Shown here piece after piece: positions 36,401 to 44,645 of a DNA stretch of 64,000 nucleotides. Under the pieces are notes generated by a model. It did not search any database, was not told the DNA's origin, and saw only the letters and a program-made list of their open reading frames with translations. Position 1 is the first letter of the stretch. The number at the start of each line of letters is the position of its first letter. The DNA is from Flammeovirgaceae bacterium UBA6059 (lineage in GTDB: Bacteria > Bacteroidota > Bacteroidia > Cytophagales > Cyclobacteriaceae): assembly GCA_002435755.1 (NCBI GenBank), contig DIYH01000023.1, forward strand, positions 1 to 64,000. Direction: 5' to 3'. The translations under genes were made by a program, and so were the position numbers.

Positions 36401-37214
36401 TAGGAACTATTATACCAGAGTAAGCGAAAGGCTAAAACATAAGAATAGGGCCGTTATCCCTGAAGACTTTGAGAAGATCATATTGGAGGCTTTCCCCTTT
36501 CTGTTTCAGGTAAAATGTATCAATAACTTCTCGCATCCCGAGTTTGTACAAAAGGGCCATGTGAAACTGATTGTAGTGCCTAAACTCCAGCAAGGAAAGA
36601 AGTTTTATCCCCCCAAAGTGGATATTGACAGACTAAATAAGATCAAAGACCTTATTCGTCCAATCGCATCACCCAATGTTCATATTGATGTGATTAATCC
36701 TGTCTATGAAAAAGTAAAGGTCAGCTTCAAAGTAGTCCTAGCGTCTAACTCCAACACCGGAGAATATGTAAGACAAATTGAAGATGAACTGCTAAAGTTC
36801 ATTTGTCCTTGGTTTGGCCCAAAGCAAGAAGAAATGGATTTTGGAGGAAGTATAGAACGTGATGACATACTCACCTTCATAGAATCGCTACCTTACGTAA
36901 GATTTGTGACCAAGCTTTCAGTAGTGGTGTTGCATAATGTTGATGGGAATTATGATATCTCTGATTCTGCTTCAAACGATGGGAAAGCGAATGAATTGAA
37001 GAGCAGCCGCCCATGGAGTGTGCTCATACCGAGTACAAGTCACGAAATTGAACTCATGGACAAGCCGGCTTATGAGGCTGCAACCGAAACACGTATCGAG
37101 ACAATGAAAATTGGAGACGATTTCGTGATAACTAAAGAAAAAGAAGAGGATGTCGAATTTCCAATTTTTGATATTGATAAAGACACCTATTTTTCGATAG
37201 AAATAGATTTATGA
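33414..37214 (+). CDS. Baseplate J-like protein (Pvc11/gp6-like), large
   Basis: A 1266-residue baseplate wedge component. The C-terminal region (about 1000-1190) has the gpJ/gp6-type pattern: HRNYYTRVSERLKHKNRAV, a dyad of alpha/beta modules, then ISPNVHID-like and FGGSIERDDILTFIESLPYV. This is the region that forms the wedge ring around the spike hub. The N-terminal 1000 residues are long and less conserved. Size and order (after gp25) match Pvc11/Afp11. The last 60 residues form an acidic tail. Confidence 0.88.
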   Translation: MIGKDNRSFRTSGVSNISRFRDSLYPSYFGIDERSLSDILSFVLRFSKSVRYIDKKNEEDGNWAPFLENDLAFVIALIACEDLVGYDQKFKETVGAVNTQSTIEEQAYSLRESVKLTFQLFQKVDSWYKSSRNDVIHLQENQLSKQLQNAIRTKLADQFRDFTSLVDSFNPIFFSSDTLEFDLTSFDHLWGIEEDEKNDNDELENNQWNIRNAVIAISRVHNAVISVATYIKSLAPQMLQHTLEQYPYHKPHVSLLLSFLKLFERVQSDTNAITKRHLDYYYGEILRQRPNPSEPDHVHVYFDVADHIVKSNVEAGALLAAGIDEEGLVYTYATDFGLELNRATISDINIIHVARNPLIGVGNTFNSVSNIYSKTITLDEQGIALDLSNNPAAFDTFGKDQADISYETRDMQQAKIGFAISSSILLLKEGERSISLVYKFNLNSLSALISFVEETTVNESLSPENAFYKLLSNIFKIRCTTEKGWYEIENYEILPPDKWISGEIRIELILNVDAPAITAYDPEMHGEEYETQWPILEFALVSQHSMYGYSFLKDLQIDECRIDVNVEKAKDLLVFNDLGQLDITKPFYPFGSTPDFGSYFLVGSDEMFLKEITDFSLDIHWHNAPKQKGGFKSYYKEYNTGVDSSSFKVGITYLSNFRFHPVSDSDVQRVPLFSDDKVEKKTYEEIKIEKIDLDKLELKPDYNDLELDDYTSKTQSGFFKLEIVEPESGFGHALYSKLFANAVLANSKASSGLLSKDDKKVEIPNEPYAPQIRTLTLNYSATSKLLLNVNKVGENDKANRNQLYHLHPYGNRIVFDQGLPKTDMLVPQFDDEGYLFLGIEELQPPSELTLYFEMVDDNRNDINHFEVPEVKWSYLIDDDWVDFEDNEIVFDSTNCFTTSGLVKLKVPMRINKSHGILANGKFWLSARVKNKSHLVSKTVLIQTNGVSATWKPHKPDEQWQANIDANTISGFIDTRSDVNAVHQLFPSFGGKQKETHRNYYTRVSERLKHKNRAVIPEDFEKIILEAFPFLFQVKCINNFSHPEFVQKGHVKLIVVPKLQQGKKFYPPKVDIDRLNKIKDLIRPIASPNVHIDVINPVYEKVKVSFKVVLASNSNTGEYVRQIEDELLKFICPWFGPKQEEMDFGGSIERDDILTFIESLPYVRFVTKLSVVVLHNVDGNYDISDSASNDGKANELKSSRPWSVLIPSTSHEIELMDKPAYEAATETRIETMKIGDDFVITKEKEEDVEFPIFDIDKDTYFSIEIDL

Positions 37215-37254
37215 CCAAGGCAAGTTTCAGGGTTGGACATTTAATGTAAGTCTT

Positions 37255-38004
37255 ATGGAATTATTCAACCGAACCACACTCAAAAGATTTTTTTCAAAGG
37301 GACGTATTCCTTCGGAAGTGCATTTTTCTAACCTCATTGATTCTACAATCAATAAGATTGATGACGGGTTCGCAAAGTCAGTTGATCATGGTTTGAAATT
37401 GGCTCCCGGAGGAGACTCAAAGAAACTGATAAGCTTCTTCGAAGACATTAAACACAACAACCCCCAATGGAACATATCAATCAACCCAACAGAAACAGTG
37501 AAGGGCATTGGTATTGCAGATGAAGCTGATAAAATAAGGTTTTTTATCGCGAGTGAGGGGAACGTTGGGATCAGGACCACTACCCCCAATTATGAATTTG
37601 ATGTAAGCGGAACCGCTGGAATACAGAACAGGGTTGGCACATTCCAAGAAGCCCAATTTGAGGTGGCTGCTGATTCCGAATGGCATATCATATTAGATGG
37701 TCTTGAAGGCTGCAATGCCTTTGAAATTGTCGCCAAAGCGGAGGGTGTCAGAAAGCGCGGAAAATATGCTATGGCGCATGCTATAGCCGTCAATACGCAT
37801 GACAGTGTCAGCAATAAGATCAGGGTTACGCAAGCGTACTATGGCTGGTTTTGGCATAGGATAAAATTTAGATGGAAGCGATCTGAAGATGGTAAATACA
37901 GACTTGAGATAAGAACAGTTGGTCACTACGGTACGGATGAAAACAACAATGTAATTCAGATCAAATACCACATTACGTCCTTGTGGGATAAGCGCTTGGG
38001 TTAA
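37255..38004 (+). CDS. Fibre/adhesin-like protein between baseplate genes
   Basis: A 249-residue protein. The N-terminus (ELFNRTTLKRFFSKGRIPSE, then NLIDSTINKIDDGFAKS) looks like a baseplate-docking segment. Residues 100-125 carry the trimeric-fibre stalk pattern GNVGIRTTTPNYEFDVSGTA, known from phage tail fibres and Bacteroidota adhesins. The C-terminal 120 residues are a beta-rich head with aromatic surface residues. It is the only fibre-like gene in the locus and is short for a receptor-binding fibre. It probably decides which surface the particle binds, by analogy with Pvc13. Confidence 0.7.
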   Translation: MELFNRTTLKRFFSKGRIPSEVHFSNLIDSTINKIDDGFAKSVDHGLKLAPGGDSKKLISFFEDIKHNNPQWNISINPTETVKGIGIADEADKIRFFIASEGNVGIRTTTPNYEFDVSGTAGIQNRVGTFQEAQFEVAADSEWHIILDGLEGCNAFEIVAKAEGVRKRGKYAMAHAIAVNTHDSVSNKIRVTQAYYGWFWHRIKFRWKRSEDGKYRLEIRTVGHYGTDENNNVIQIKYHITSLWDKRLG

Positions 38005-38019
38005 TAACGCTTTGGTTTA

Positions 38020-41000
38020 ATGTCGCAGCAGTCCAAGAAGTTAATTAAGAACAAAGAAGTTCTGGAGAGTATGGATTATCAGCTCCTTAGAAAGGAAGCG
38101 ATTGCGTACACTCAGGATATCTCAGGGGATAATTGGACTGACTACAATATTCATGATCCTGGGGTTACCATCTTAGAACAGTTCTGCTACGCTCTTACCG
38201 ACATTGCTTATAGAACTAATCTGAGCATCGAGACGCTACTCTTTCATGGAGGGAATAGAGAGGATGTCATGCACTCAAATGCACTTTTTCCTCCCGAGAA
38301 AATATTTCCGTCAAGCCCGGTTACCCTGACCGACTATCGGATCCTGATTCTTGATCATTTCCCAAATGTCATATCAAATTGTTGGATCAAAAGAGTTACA
38401 GATCATAAAGAAGGTATTCAAAACCTCTTTAGCATAACGATCTTGCTCAAAGATGATAGTAGTTCAAACCACCTTGAGATTAAGAATGCAGTTAAAGAAC
38501 TATTCGTCAGCAACAGAAATCTCTGTGAGGATATTTACGAGATCAAGGTACTAGAGTCTGAAAAAATCGGATTGTCAGCAGAAATAGATGTCAGCCAAAA
38601 CACCAATGTTGAGGATGTGCTGTCATCTTTACTTTTTGATATAGAGAGCTATTTTAACCCTTCTGTTCGATTCTTGTCACTTGAAGAATTAGAGAGAAGG
38701 GGACTCAGTCACGATCAGATTTTCGACGTTCCATCCTTCAAGCACGGCTTTATAACGCCTGATCAACTTCCAGAAAAACCTCAAGAGTTCTACGTCTCCA
38801 AAATCGCGGACTACATATTGAATGCAGATGGAGTCAGGGGTCTGCGCAACCTATCAGTTACTCAAGATGGTATTCCGGTATATGGGGATACAATTTCCGT
38901 GAGTGAGGACAAGTATTTGACGTTAGATGTACTGAGTGAAGAAGGCGCTGATCGATTTGATGCTTTCGATATCAAGCTTTATAAAGGAGGTGTCAGGAAC
39001 AACTACGTAATATCGTCAGTCTTGTATGCATTGGAGCTCAAAGTGGCAAAGCAACGGCGAGGATACGAAATCAAAACTGACAACACTACCCCCAAAAAAT
39101 CCAAGATAAATACCAAAGAATTGATTAGCTATGAATCAATTCAAATGAGTTTCCCAGGAATATATGGCGTGGGTAACTATACCCCAGCCAAAGAGGAGGG
39201 ATCATTGCGGCTAGCGCAATCGAGCCAGCTCAAGGCCTACCTGATGTTTTTTGATCAGATCATGGCCAATCACTTGATGCAATTATCGAAAATAGCCGAA
39301 CTGTTTTCTATCGAAAATGCTGATCCTTCAAACATCCGGTCGTATTTCACAAAGTTGCTGAACGACAAGATCCCTGGAGTTTCTGACTTACTAAAACACA
39401 GGCTTCCAGCGAAATCCGCACTTTTAAAACGCAAATCAGAACTGGAAGAAGCCCTACCGGGATCAGGTGAGTCATCAGAACTTGACCGAATAGAGGCTGA
39501 TATCAAAGACAAAGACGAGATAGTAAGCAAGCTGGCGAGAGAAGCTTATCAACATCATATTTCACTTTCTGATAAGGACATCAAAGCAAGCAAGAAGTTT
39601 AAAAACCGTGAGATTCTTGATGATCTGATTGAAATAAAGGAGTTTCTAAGGAGTGTAGAAACCCAGAAGGAAGAAGCGCTCAAGCAGTTTTTCATTGAAC
39701 AAATTGATCAAGCCAGAGAGAACGTTGAAGCAAAGATGATGCTCGAATTCGAAGAGCTGGAGCAGGAAGTGCAGTTGCAGCAGCATCATTTAGATGAAAT
39801 GATGAGAGACTTTGACAACTCCTATGAACGAAAAAACAGGTTACTGACTCATTTGCTTGGAAGATTTGGAGAACAGTTCTCAACAGATTTTCACATCAAG
39901 TTTAGCAGTCAAATGGAAGGTGAGATTCAGGAAAATATTGACCGCAAGCTAATTGTTCTAAAATCCCTTTTCCTTAAGGAAATCACAAAAGTGAATAAAG
40001 AACGATCAAAGGGAGTCAACTATTTATCTCCTAATGCATTGTCTGACGTCATTCCCTTAAAAAGAAAGGTGTCTTTACTGCTGGATTTGAAGCCAATACC
40101 TTCGAAAGGGCTTGCTTCTTCCGGGTTGGATAAAAACCTGAAGATAAAGAAGCTCTCAGGACTAGACATTGAAAAAACAACTCGCGACAATTTTGAGTCC
40201 AGGAGAACCAAGAATAAAAGTGGAAAGACCACTTTCTTAGTTCAATCACCTTCCCATTACGCCTATCTCTTTAAGTATGGATTGAAGGCGGCTAATTATA
40301 CTATCAAAGAGATAGACCAAGTATATATGGTCTACTTTGATCCTCCTACGAATGAGACGGCAACCGAACTATTCGTTTCCGACACACGAGCTGAAGCCAA
40401 AGAAAGAATAGAAAAAGTAATTGCTTTTCTAAGAGACCAAAATAGCGGGAGTGAAGGCTTTCATGTTGTTGAGCATATACTTCTTCGACCAAGTGACTTG
40501 TTAGATTGCATGTTCATGTTGTTAGGAGAGGATGGGCAACAAATCTTTAAGAGTAAAAACGCCAATCCAGAGGAGGTTCAGAAGGTGGGGGCTCAAGACA
40601 CTATTTTGCTTGGCTGCTTTAAGACCAATTACAAAATTCTTAAAAATCCTAAGCAAGAATTTGTGGTGCTTATTAAGAATAGTGTAGGTGTTGAACTGGC
40701 CAAATCGTTGAAGAGTTTCATGACTGAAGTGAGTGCTGAAAAATTCATCGAAGAAAGTGTGGCATACTTCAATCTGATCAGAGAAGGAGGAAATTTTGAA
40801 AAAGGTTACGAGCTCGATAATCAAAAAAAATACTTTTTTGATGTGCTCGATGAATCCGGTGAAAGAGCGTTTGAGAGTTTGTCCGCCCTGGACATATCAG
40901 ATCAGGAAGTAATTGTAGAAAGACTTGCCACTTATTGTATCAACCCGGAGTGTTATAAGATTTTGAGCGAGGAAGATGGTGGATATAAGGCAATCATTAC

Positions 41001-41448
41001 AGATTATGAGCAGGATGACATTGTTAGATCATATAGTACTTTTAGCGATGTAGAGCGCGCCGATAGTTTTAAGAAGGATTGTTTGGCCTACTTTGAAAAG
41101 ATACTTGAGGCCAGAGACTACAAATCAGTTTTTCGGTTTCGTAGAATCGATGGCAGAGACGCGAGACAGTTTAACTCTCAATTGAGCATCGTGTACTCAG
41201 GTTGGTCCTCAAGATTTAACAATCAGGAGTTTCTTCAGCTTTTTAGGCAAACACTGTTCAATTGCATTCCCGCTCATTTAACTGTAAATATGGTTGGTCT
41301 TCAATATGATGAAATGAAGAAGTTTGAAAATCTTTATTCACGATATATGAAGGAGCTTTCAACAGCATCATTGGAAAATAGAGAGCTTTTGACTGATTTG
41401 TCTAATGATATATTGAATATCTTACTAGAAAGCAAAGGAACATTCTAG
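38020..41448 (+). CDS. Second large baseplate protein (Pvc12-like)
   Basis: A 1142-residue protein whose start, with NWTDYNIHDPGVTILEQFCY (residues 37-56), is the mark of the Pvc12/Afp12-like second wedge protein of eCIS baseplates. Residues about 460-660 form a long charged coiled-coil insertion (SALLKRKSELEEALPG, EFEELEQEVQLQQHH) that interrupts the domain. After it, HVVEHILLRP resumes the conserved part, and repeated DUF-like modules (KYFFDVLDESGE and similar) follow. The C-terminal GWSSRFNNQEFLQLFRQTLF region is typical. It ends ten bases before the nSTAND gene. Confidence 0.85.
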   Translation: MSQQSKKLIKNKEVLESMDYQLLRKEAIAYTQDISGDNWTDYNIHDPGVTILEQFCYALTDIAYRTNLSIETLLFHGGNREDVMHSNALFPPEKIFPSSPVTLTDYRILILDHFPNVISNCWIKRVTDHKEGIQNLFSITILLKDDSSSNHLEIKNAVKELFVSNRNLCEDIYEIKVLESEKIGLSAEIDVSQNTNVEDVLSSLLFDIESYFNPSVRFLSLEELERRGLSHDQIFDVPSFKHGFITPDQLPEKPQEFYVSKIADYILNADGVRGLRNLSVTQDGIPVYGDTISVSEDKYLTLDVLSEEGADRFDAFDIKLYKGGVRNNYVISSVLYALELKVAKQRRGYEIKTDNTTPKKSKINTKELISYESIQMSFPGIYGVGNYTPAKEEGSLRLAQSSQLKAYLMFFDQIMANHLMQLSKIAELFSIENADPSNIRSYFTKLLNDKIPGVSDLLKHRLPAKSALLKRKSELEEALPGSGESSELDRIEADIKDKDEIVSKLAREAYQHHISLSDKDIKASKKFKNREILDDLIEIKEFLRSVETQKEEALKQFFIEQIDQARENVEAKMMLEFEELEQEVQLQQHHLDEMMRDFDNSYERKNRLLTHLLGRFGEQFSTDFHIKFSSQMEGEIQENIDRKLIVLKSLFLKEITKVNKERSKGVNYLSPNALSDVIPLKRKVSLLLDLKPIPSKGLASSGLDKNLKIKKLSGLDIEKTTRDNFESRRTKNKSGKTTFLVQSPSHYAYLFKYGLKAANYTIKEIDQVYMVYFDPPTNETATELFVSDTRAEAKERIEKVIAFLRDQNSGSEGFHVVEHILLRPSDLLDCMFMLLGEDGQQIFKSKNANPEEVQKVGAQDTILLGCFKTNYKILKNPKQEFVVLIKNSVGVELAKSLKSFMTEVSAEKFIEESVAYFNLIREGGNFEKGYELDNQKKYFFDVLDESGERAFESLSALDISDQEVIVERLATYCINPECYKILSEEDGGYKAIITDYEQDDIVRSYSTFSDVERADSFKKDCLAYFEKILEARDYKSVFRFRRIDGRDARQFNSQLSIVYSGWSSRFNNQEFLQLFRQTLFNCIPAHLTVNMVGLQYDEMKKFENLYSRYMKELSTASLENRELLTDLSNDILNILLESKGTF

Positions 41449-41458
41449 TTGTGCTGTT

Positions 41459-44400
41459 TTGAGTTTGAATGACACATATCAACCCTTTCCTGGACTAAGG
41501 GCCTACAGCTTTCAAGAACGTACTTTTTTTTCCGGTAGGGAAAGTCAAAAGCATCAACTTCTCAGGATCATCACCGGATGCAACTTTGTAACAGTAGTCG
41601 GCGAAAGTGGCGTAGGAAAGACTTCCTTTATCAACAGCAAGATCATACCAAGGCTACTTGAGGGCTTTGTGGTGAAGGGCAAAAGGAATTGGAGAATAGC
41701 TTCATTTCGACCCGGGAAGAAGCCGATAAGTGCACTGGCAACTGCTCTTTCAAGTGTGGATGTAGTACGGAGGTCAGATGAAGAGAAAATTGATCCAAAC
41801 CTTCTTGAACAGTTCGAACAGCTATTAAAGGGACGTAACCACGGAATTGTAGAAATAGCCGAAACCTATAAGCTTACTGATGAGGACAATCTTCTAATTT
41901 ATATTGATCACCTGGATGATCTGCTGGTTTACGATGGAAATGAGTCTGAATCAATAAAGCTGGAAATCAACCTCTTCGTAAAAAGGTTGGTCGAAGTTTT
42001 TAACCAATCTGCTTATGCCATTACAATATTAGCGACCATACGAACAGAGAATACAGGTCGTTTTTCGAGATTCCCGAGTTTAGCTGAAGCGATCAATAAA
42101 AACCAGTTTCTGCTAAGTGCGCTGGAGATAGGCGATTTAGTTACCATTTTTGACCAAATAGCGAAGGATGGTGAAGTACGATTTGATCCATCTTTTCTAG
42201 TGTACTTGAGAAACTTCTATACTGATAATCCACTGATATTAGGAGAGTTTCAACATGCAATGAAACGTACAGTTGATCTTTGGAAGACGAAAGGAACAAA
42301 GGTTTCAATTTCCGAAGAACATCTTGCGTCTGTAGGTGGATTAAACTCCACCATAGCATATCACATGGATGATATCTATGGCTATATGACAGAAGATAAT
42401 AAGAGGACAACTCGACTTCTGTTTAAAGCTATCACTGACACGTCATCATCAGGGGGTGTCCGAGTCATTCCAAGAACAGTAGAAGAAATCTCGGCAATAG
42501 CTCTATGCCCTGTGGATGACATTATTGAAGTGGCCAGGCACTTTACTGACGAGAGTTGTGGTGTTTTGAGAAAAAATGATCTTCAGGATATCACAGGCAG
42601 ATTAGATCATCTTGACCATTTAAGCGAAAACCCGTCCACCACGATCACCGCACATTCTGAAATTACCATTAGCAGAGAGTATGTCATTGACAGATGGTCT
42701 AGACTTAACAAATGGATAAAGGAAGAGCAGTTAGATGCTAGCACTTACAAAGACATAGTACAGGACGTTGTACAAAATGAACCTCTCTATGAAGGAGAGA
42801 AGCTGATTTCCACTTGGAAGTGGTACGAAAAGACACAACCTCACGCTGGATGGGCAAAACAATACCATAAGGATTTTGGTCTCGTCGAAGACTTCATCAT
42901 CAGAAGTAAGGAACGTGCTGATAAAGAGCAGTTTAGACGAGAAGCCGAAGAAAGGTCAAGGCAAAAGAAATCAAGGCGCAATCGGAACATTAAACTGGTA
43001 TTTTCAATAGTCTCTATAATACTTATCGCGTATGCCTTTAGAGAGTCAAGAAAGGCATCCGAAGAGAGACAGTCCGCTATTTATGAAAAGTCAGTAGCAG
43101 ACAAGGCTAAAAAAGAATCAGATAGTGCAGCTGTAGTTGCGGAGCGTTCAATTCAGCAGGCAGGATTTGCACGTAGAGAGGCTACCAGAGCCATCTCAGT
43201 GGCTGGCAGGGCGATGATCCAGGCTGATAGTGCTCAGTTGGAGGCGGATAAGGCGAGGAGGGTTGCTTCAGTCTCTATTGCAAGGGCCAATAGGTTAGAT
43301 AGCACTATGTCAAGGAGGAATGAGGAATTGGTCAAGGCGGAGGAGAATATTGAAAAGTCTAGTACCAAATTAGAGTACCTGGACATAGTAGAACGAGTGC
43401 GAGATTTTGCTGATGATGCAGATCAAAACCTAGATCGTTTAAATAATGAATATCAACTGACAGATGCCGCAAAATCTGCCCTGAAAGGATATGATGAGTT
43501 TCAAAAACTCAATAGTGTTGAGTTTGTAGGTGTAGTTGATTCTTCCAAAGATGTCACTCAAAAAAAACTGTTCTCTTCTCTGATAAAAGCTTATCAGCGA
43601 CTTGAAAGATCCCAACGAAAATCAATAATATCTTATGGCAATAAAATTAGTAAGATGCCTGGTGCGGATGAGATCGATGGAGTTGGTCAGTTTATAGTTA
43701 GCTCAAATGATGACAATTCATCTTTATATACAGTAAGTATTGAAAACGGTACTATTACGAATACCCAAAAAATTACATCTGCCTATGATACGGAGCGAAA
43801 AATCAAAGGAATCAAGGATATATCCTATTCTAATTCAGCGGAGCATCTGTTGGTCAGTCATTTGCCTGTAGAGCAGAGCACCCGACACTTGTCAAAATAT
43901 GACTTCCGAGGCAAGCTTTTAAGTGCTATTACCATGCCATCTCTCGTTGAAAAGATCTACCCTTATCAAAGGGATGCTTATATACTCAATGATCAAAATG
44001 GTAATATATACCTTGTTGAAGGAAGCGCTACTTCAATAGATACTTTGCAGCTTCATTCATTTGTCACTCGTTTGAAGGCTATTGACTTTAATGAGCGTCA
44101 GGAAAGATTTTTCGCGGCACTTCCGAATCAAGTCATTAAAGAGCTGATAATCAACAACAAGGAAATGTCGGAAGTTGGAGAAACTACCCTCACCGATTTT
44201 AAATCTGAGATATCTGCGATCAAATACATTGACTCAAAAAAATGGCTTGTCGTAGGTACAAGAGATGGAGAGCTACTCATCTATACATTAGACACCAAAG
44301 AACTTGTCTATAGATCTCGCCGACATGGAGGTAATATCAACTGTCTGGTTGCTGATAATGATGAAAGGGTATTGATTACGGGCGGTCGTGACAGAGTCCT

Positions 44401-44644
44401 GAATATTTGGTCTCTTGAAGAACTCACCACTTATACTTCCGAAGAAATAAATCGAGGTTTAGATTATTTGCCAATCAAATTTGAGCTTGATGAGTCCATT
44501 CGTGATGTATCGTTCCTCGGAGAAAACTGGATACTCGTAATATATAGCACAGAGATCCTATCTCCTGGAGGAGAGGGAGGGGTGTCACTATTACCGCTGG
44601 ATTTCGATATTGCAGGTGACAAACTACGCGAACTTATAGAGTAA
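41459..44644 (+). CDS. Membrane-spanning nSTAND NTPase with propeller-like C-terminus
   Basis: A 1061-residue protein. The N-terminus has the nSTAND1 entry motif (PFPGLRAYSFQERTFFSGRE) and a Walker A VGESGVGKTS near residues 47-56; LLIYIDHLDDLL is the likely Walker B. The NTPase/helical region extends to about 500. A single membrane helix (about 510-527) is followed by a long coiled-coil rich in Ala/Glu/Arg (to about 660). The last 330 residues show WD40-like beta-propeller strands (WLVVGTRDGELLIY, VLITGGRDRVLNIWSLEE). STAND NTPases act as signal-dependent switches. The start is a TTG; no ATG precedes the conserved motif. It is unusual in an eCIS operon. Confidence 0.8.
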   Translation: MSLNDTYQPFPGLRAYSFQERTFFSGRESQKHQLLRIITGCNFVTVVGESGVGKTSFINSKIIPRLLEGFVVKGKRNWRIASFRPGKKPISALATALSSVDVVRRSDEEKIDPNLLEQFEQLLKGRNHGIVEIAETYKLTDEDNLLIYIDHLDDLLVYDGNESESIKLEINLFVKRLVEVFNQSAYAITILATIRTENTGRFSRFPSLAEAINKNQFLLSALEIGDLVTIFDQIAKDGEVRFDPSFLVYLRNFYTDNPLILGEFQHAMKRTVDLWKTKGTKVSISEEHLASVGGLNSTIAYHMDDIYGYMTEDNKRTTRLLFKAITDTSSSGGVRVIPRTVEEISAIALCPVDDIIEVARHFTDESCGVLRKNDLQDITGRLDHLDHLSENPSTTITAHSEITISREYVIDRWSRLNKWIKEEQLDASTYKDIVQDVVQNEPLYEGEKLISTWKWYEKTQPHAGWAKQYHKDFGLVEDFIIRSKERADKEQFRREAEERSRQKKSRRNRNIKLVFSIVSIILIAYAFRESRKASEERQSAIYEKSVADKAKKESDSAAVVAERSIQQAGFARREATRAISVAGRAMIQADSAQLEADKARRVASVSIARANRLDSTMSRRNEELVKAEENIEKSSTKLEYLDIVERVRDFADDADQNLDRLNNEYQLTDAAKSALKGYDEFQKLNSVEFVGVVDSSKDVTQKKLFSSLIKAYQRLERSQRKSIISYGNKISKMPGADEIDGVGQFIVSSNDDNSSLYTVSIENGTITNTQKITSAYDTERKIKGIKDISYSNSAEHLLVSHLPVEQSTRHLSKYDFRGKLLSAITMPSLVEKIYPYQRDAYILNDQNGNIYLVEGSATSIDTLQLHSFVTRLKAIDFNERQERFFAALPNQVIKELIINNKEMSEVGETTLTDFKSEISAIKYIDSKKWLVVGTRDGELLIYTLDTKELVYRSRRHGGNINCLVADNDERVLITGGRDRVLNIWSLEELTTYTSEEINRGLDYLPIKFELDESIRDVSFLGENWILVIYSTEILSPGGEGGVSLLPLDFDIAGDKLRELIE

Positions 44645-44645
44645 C

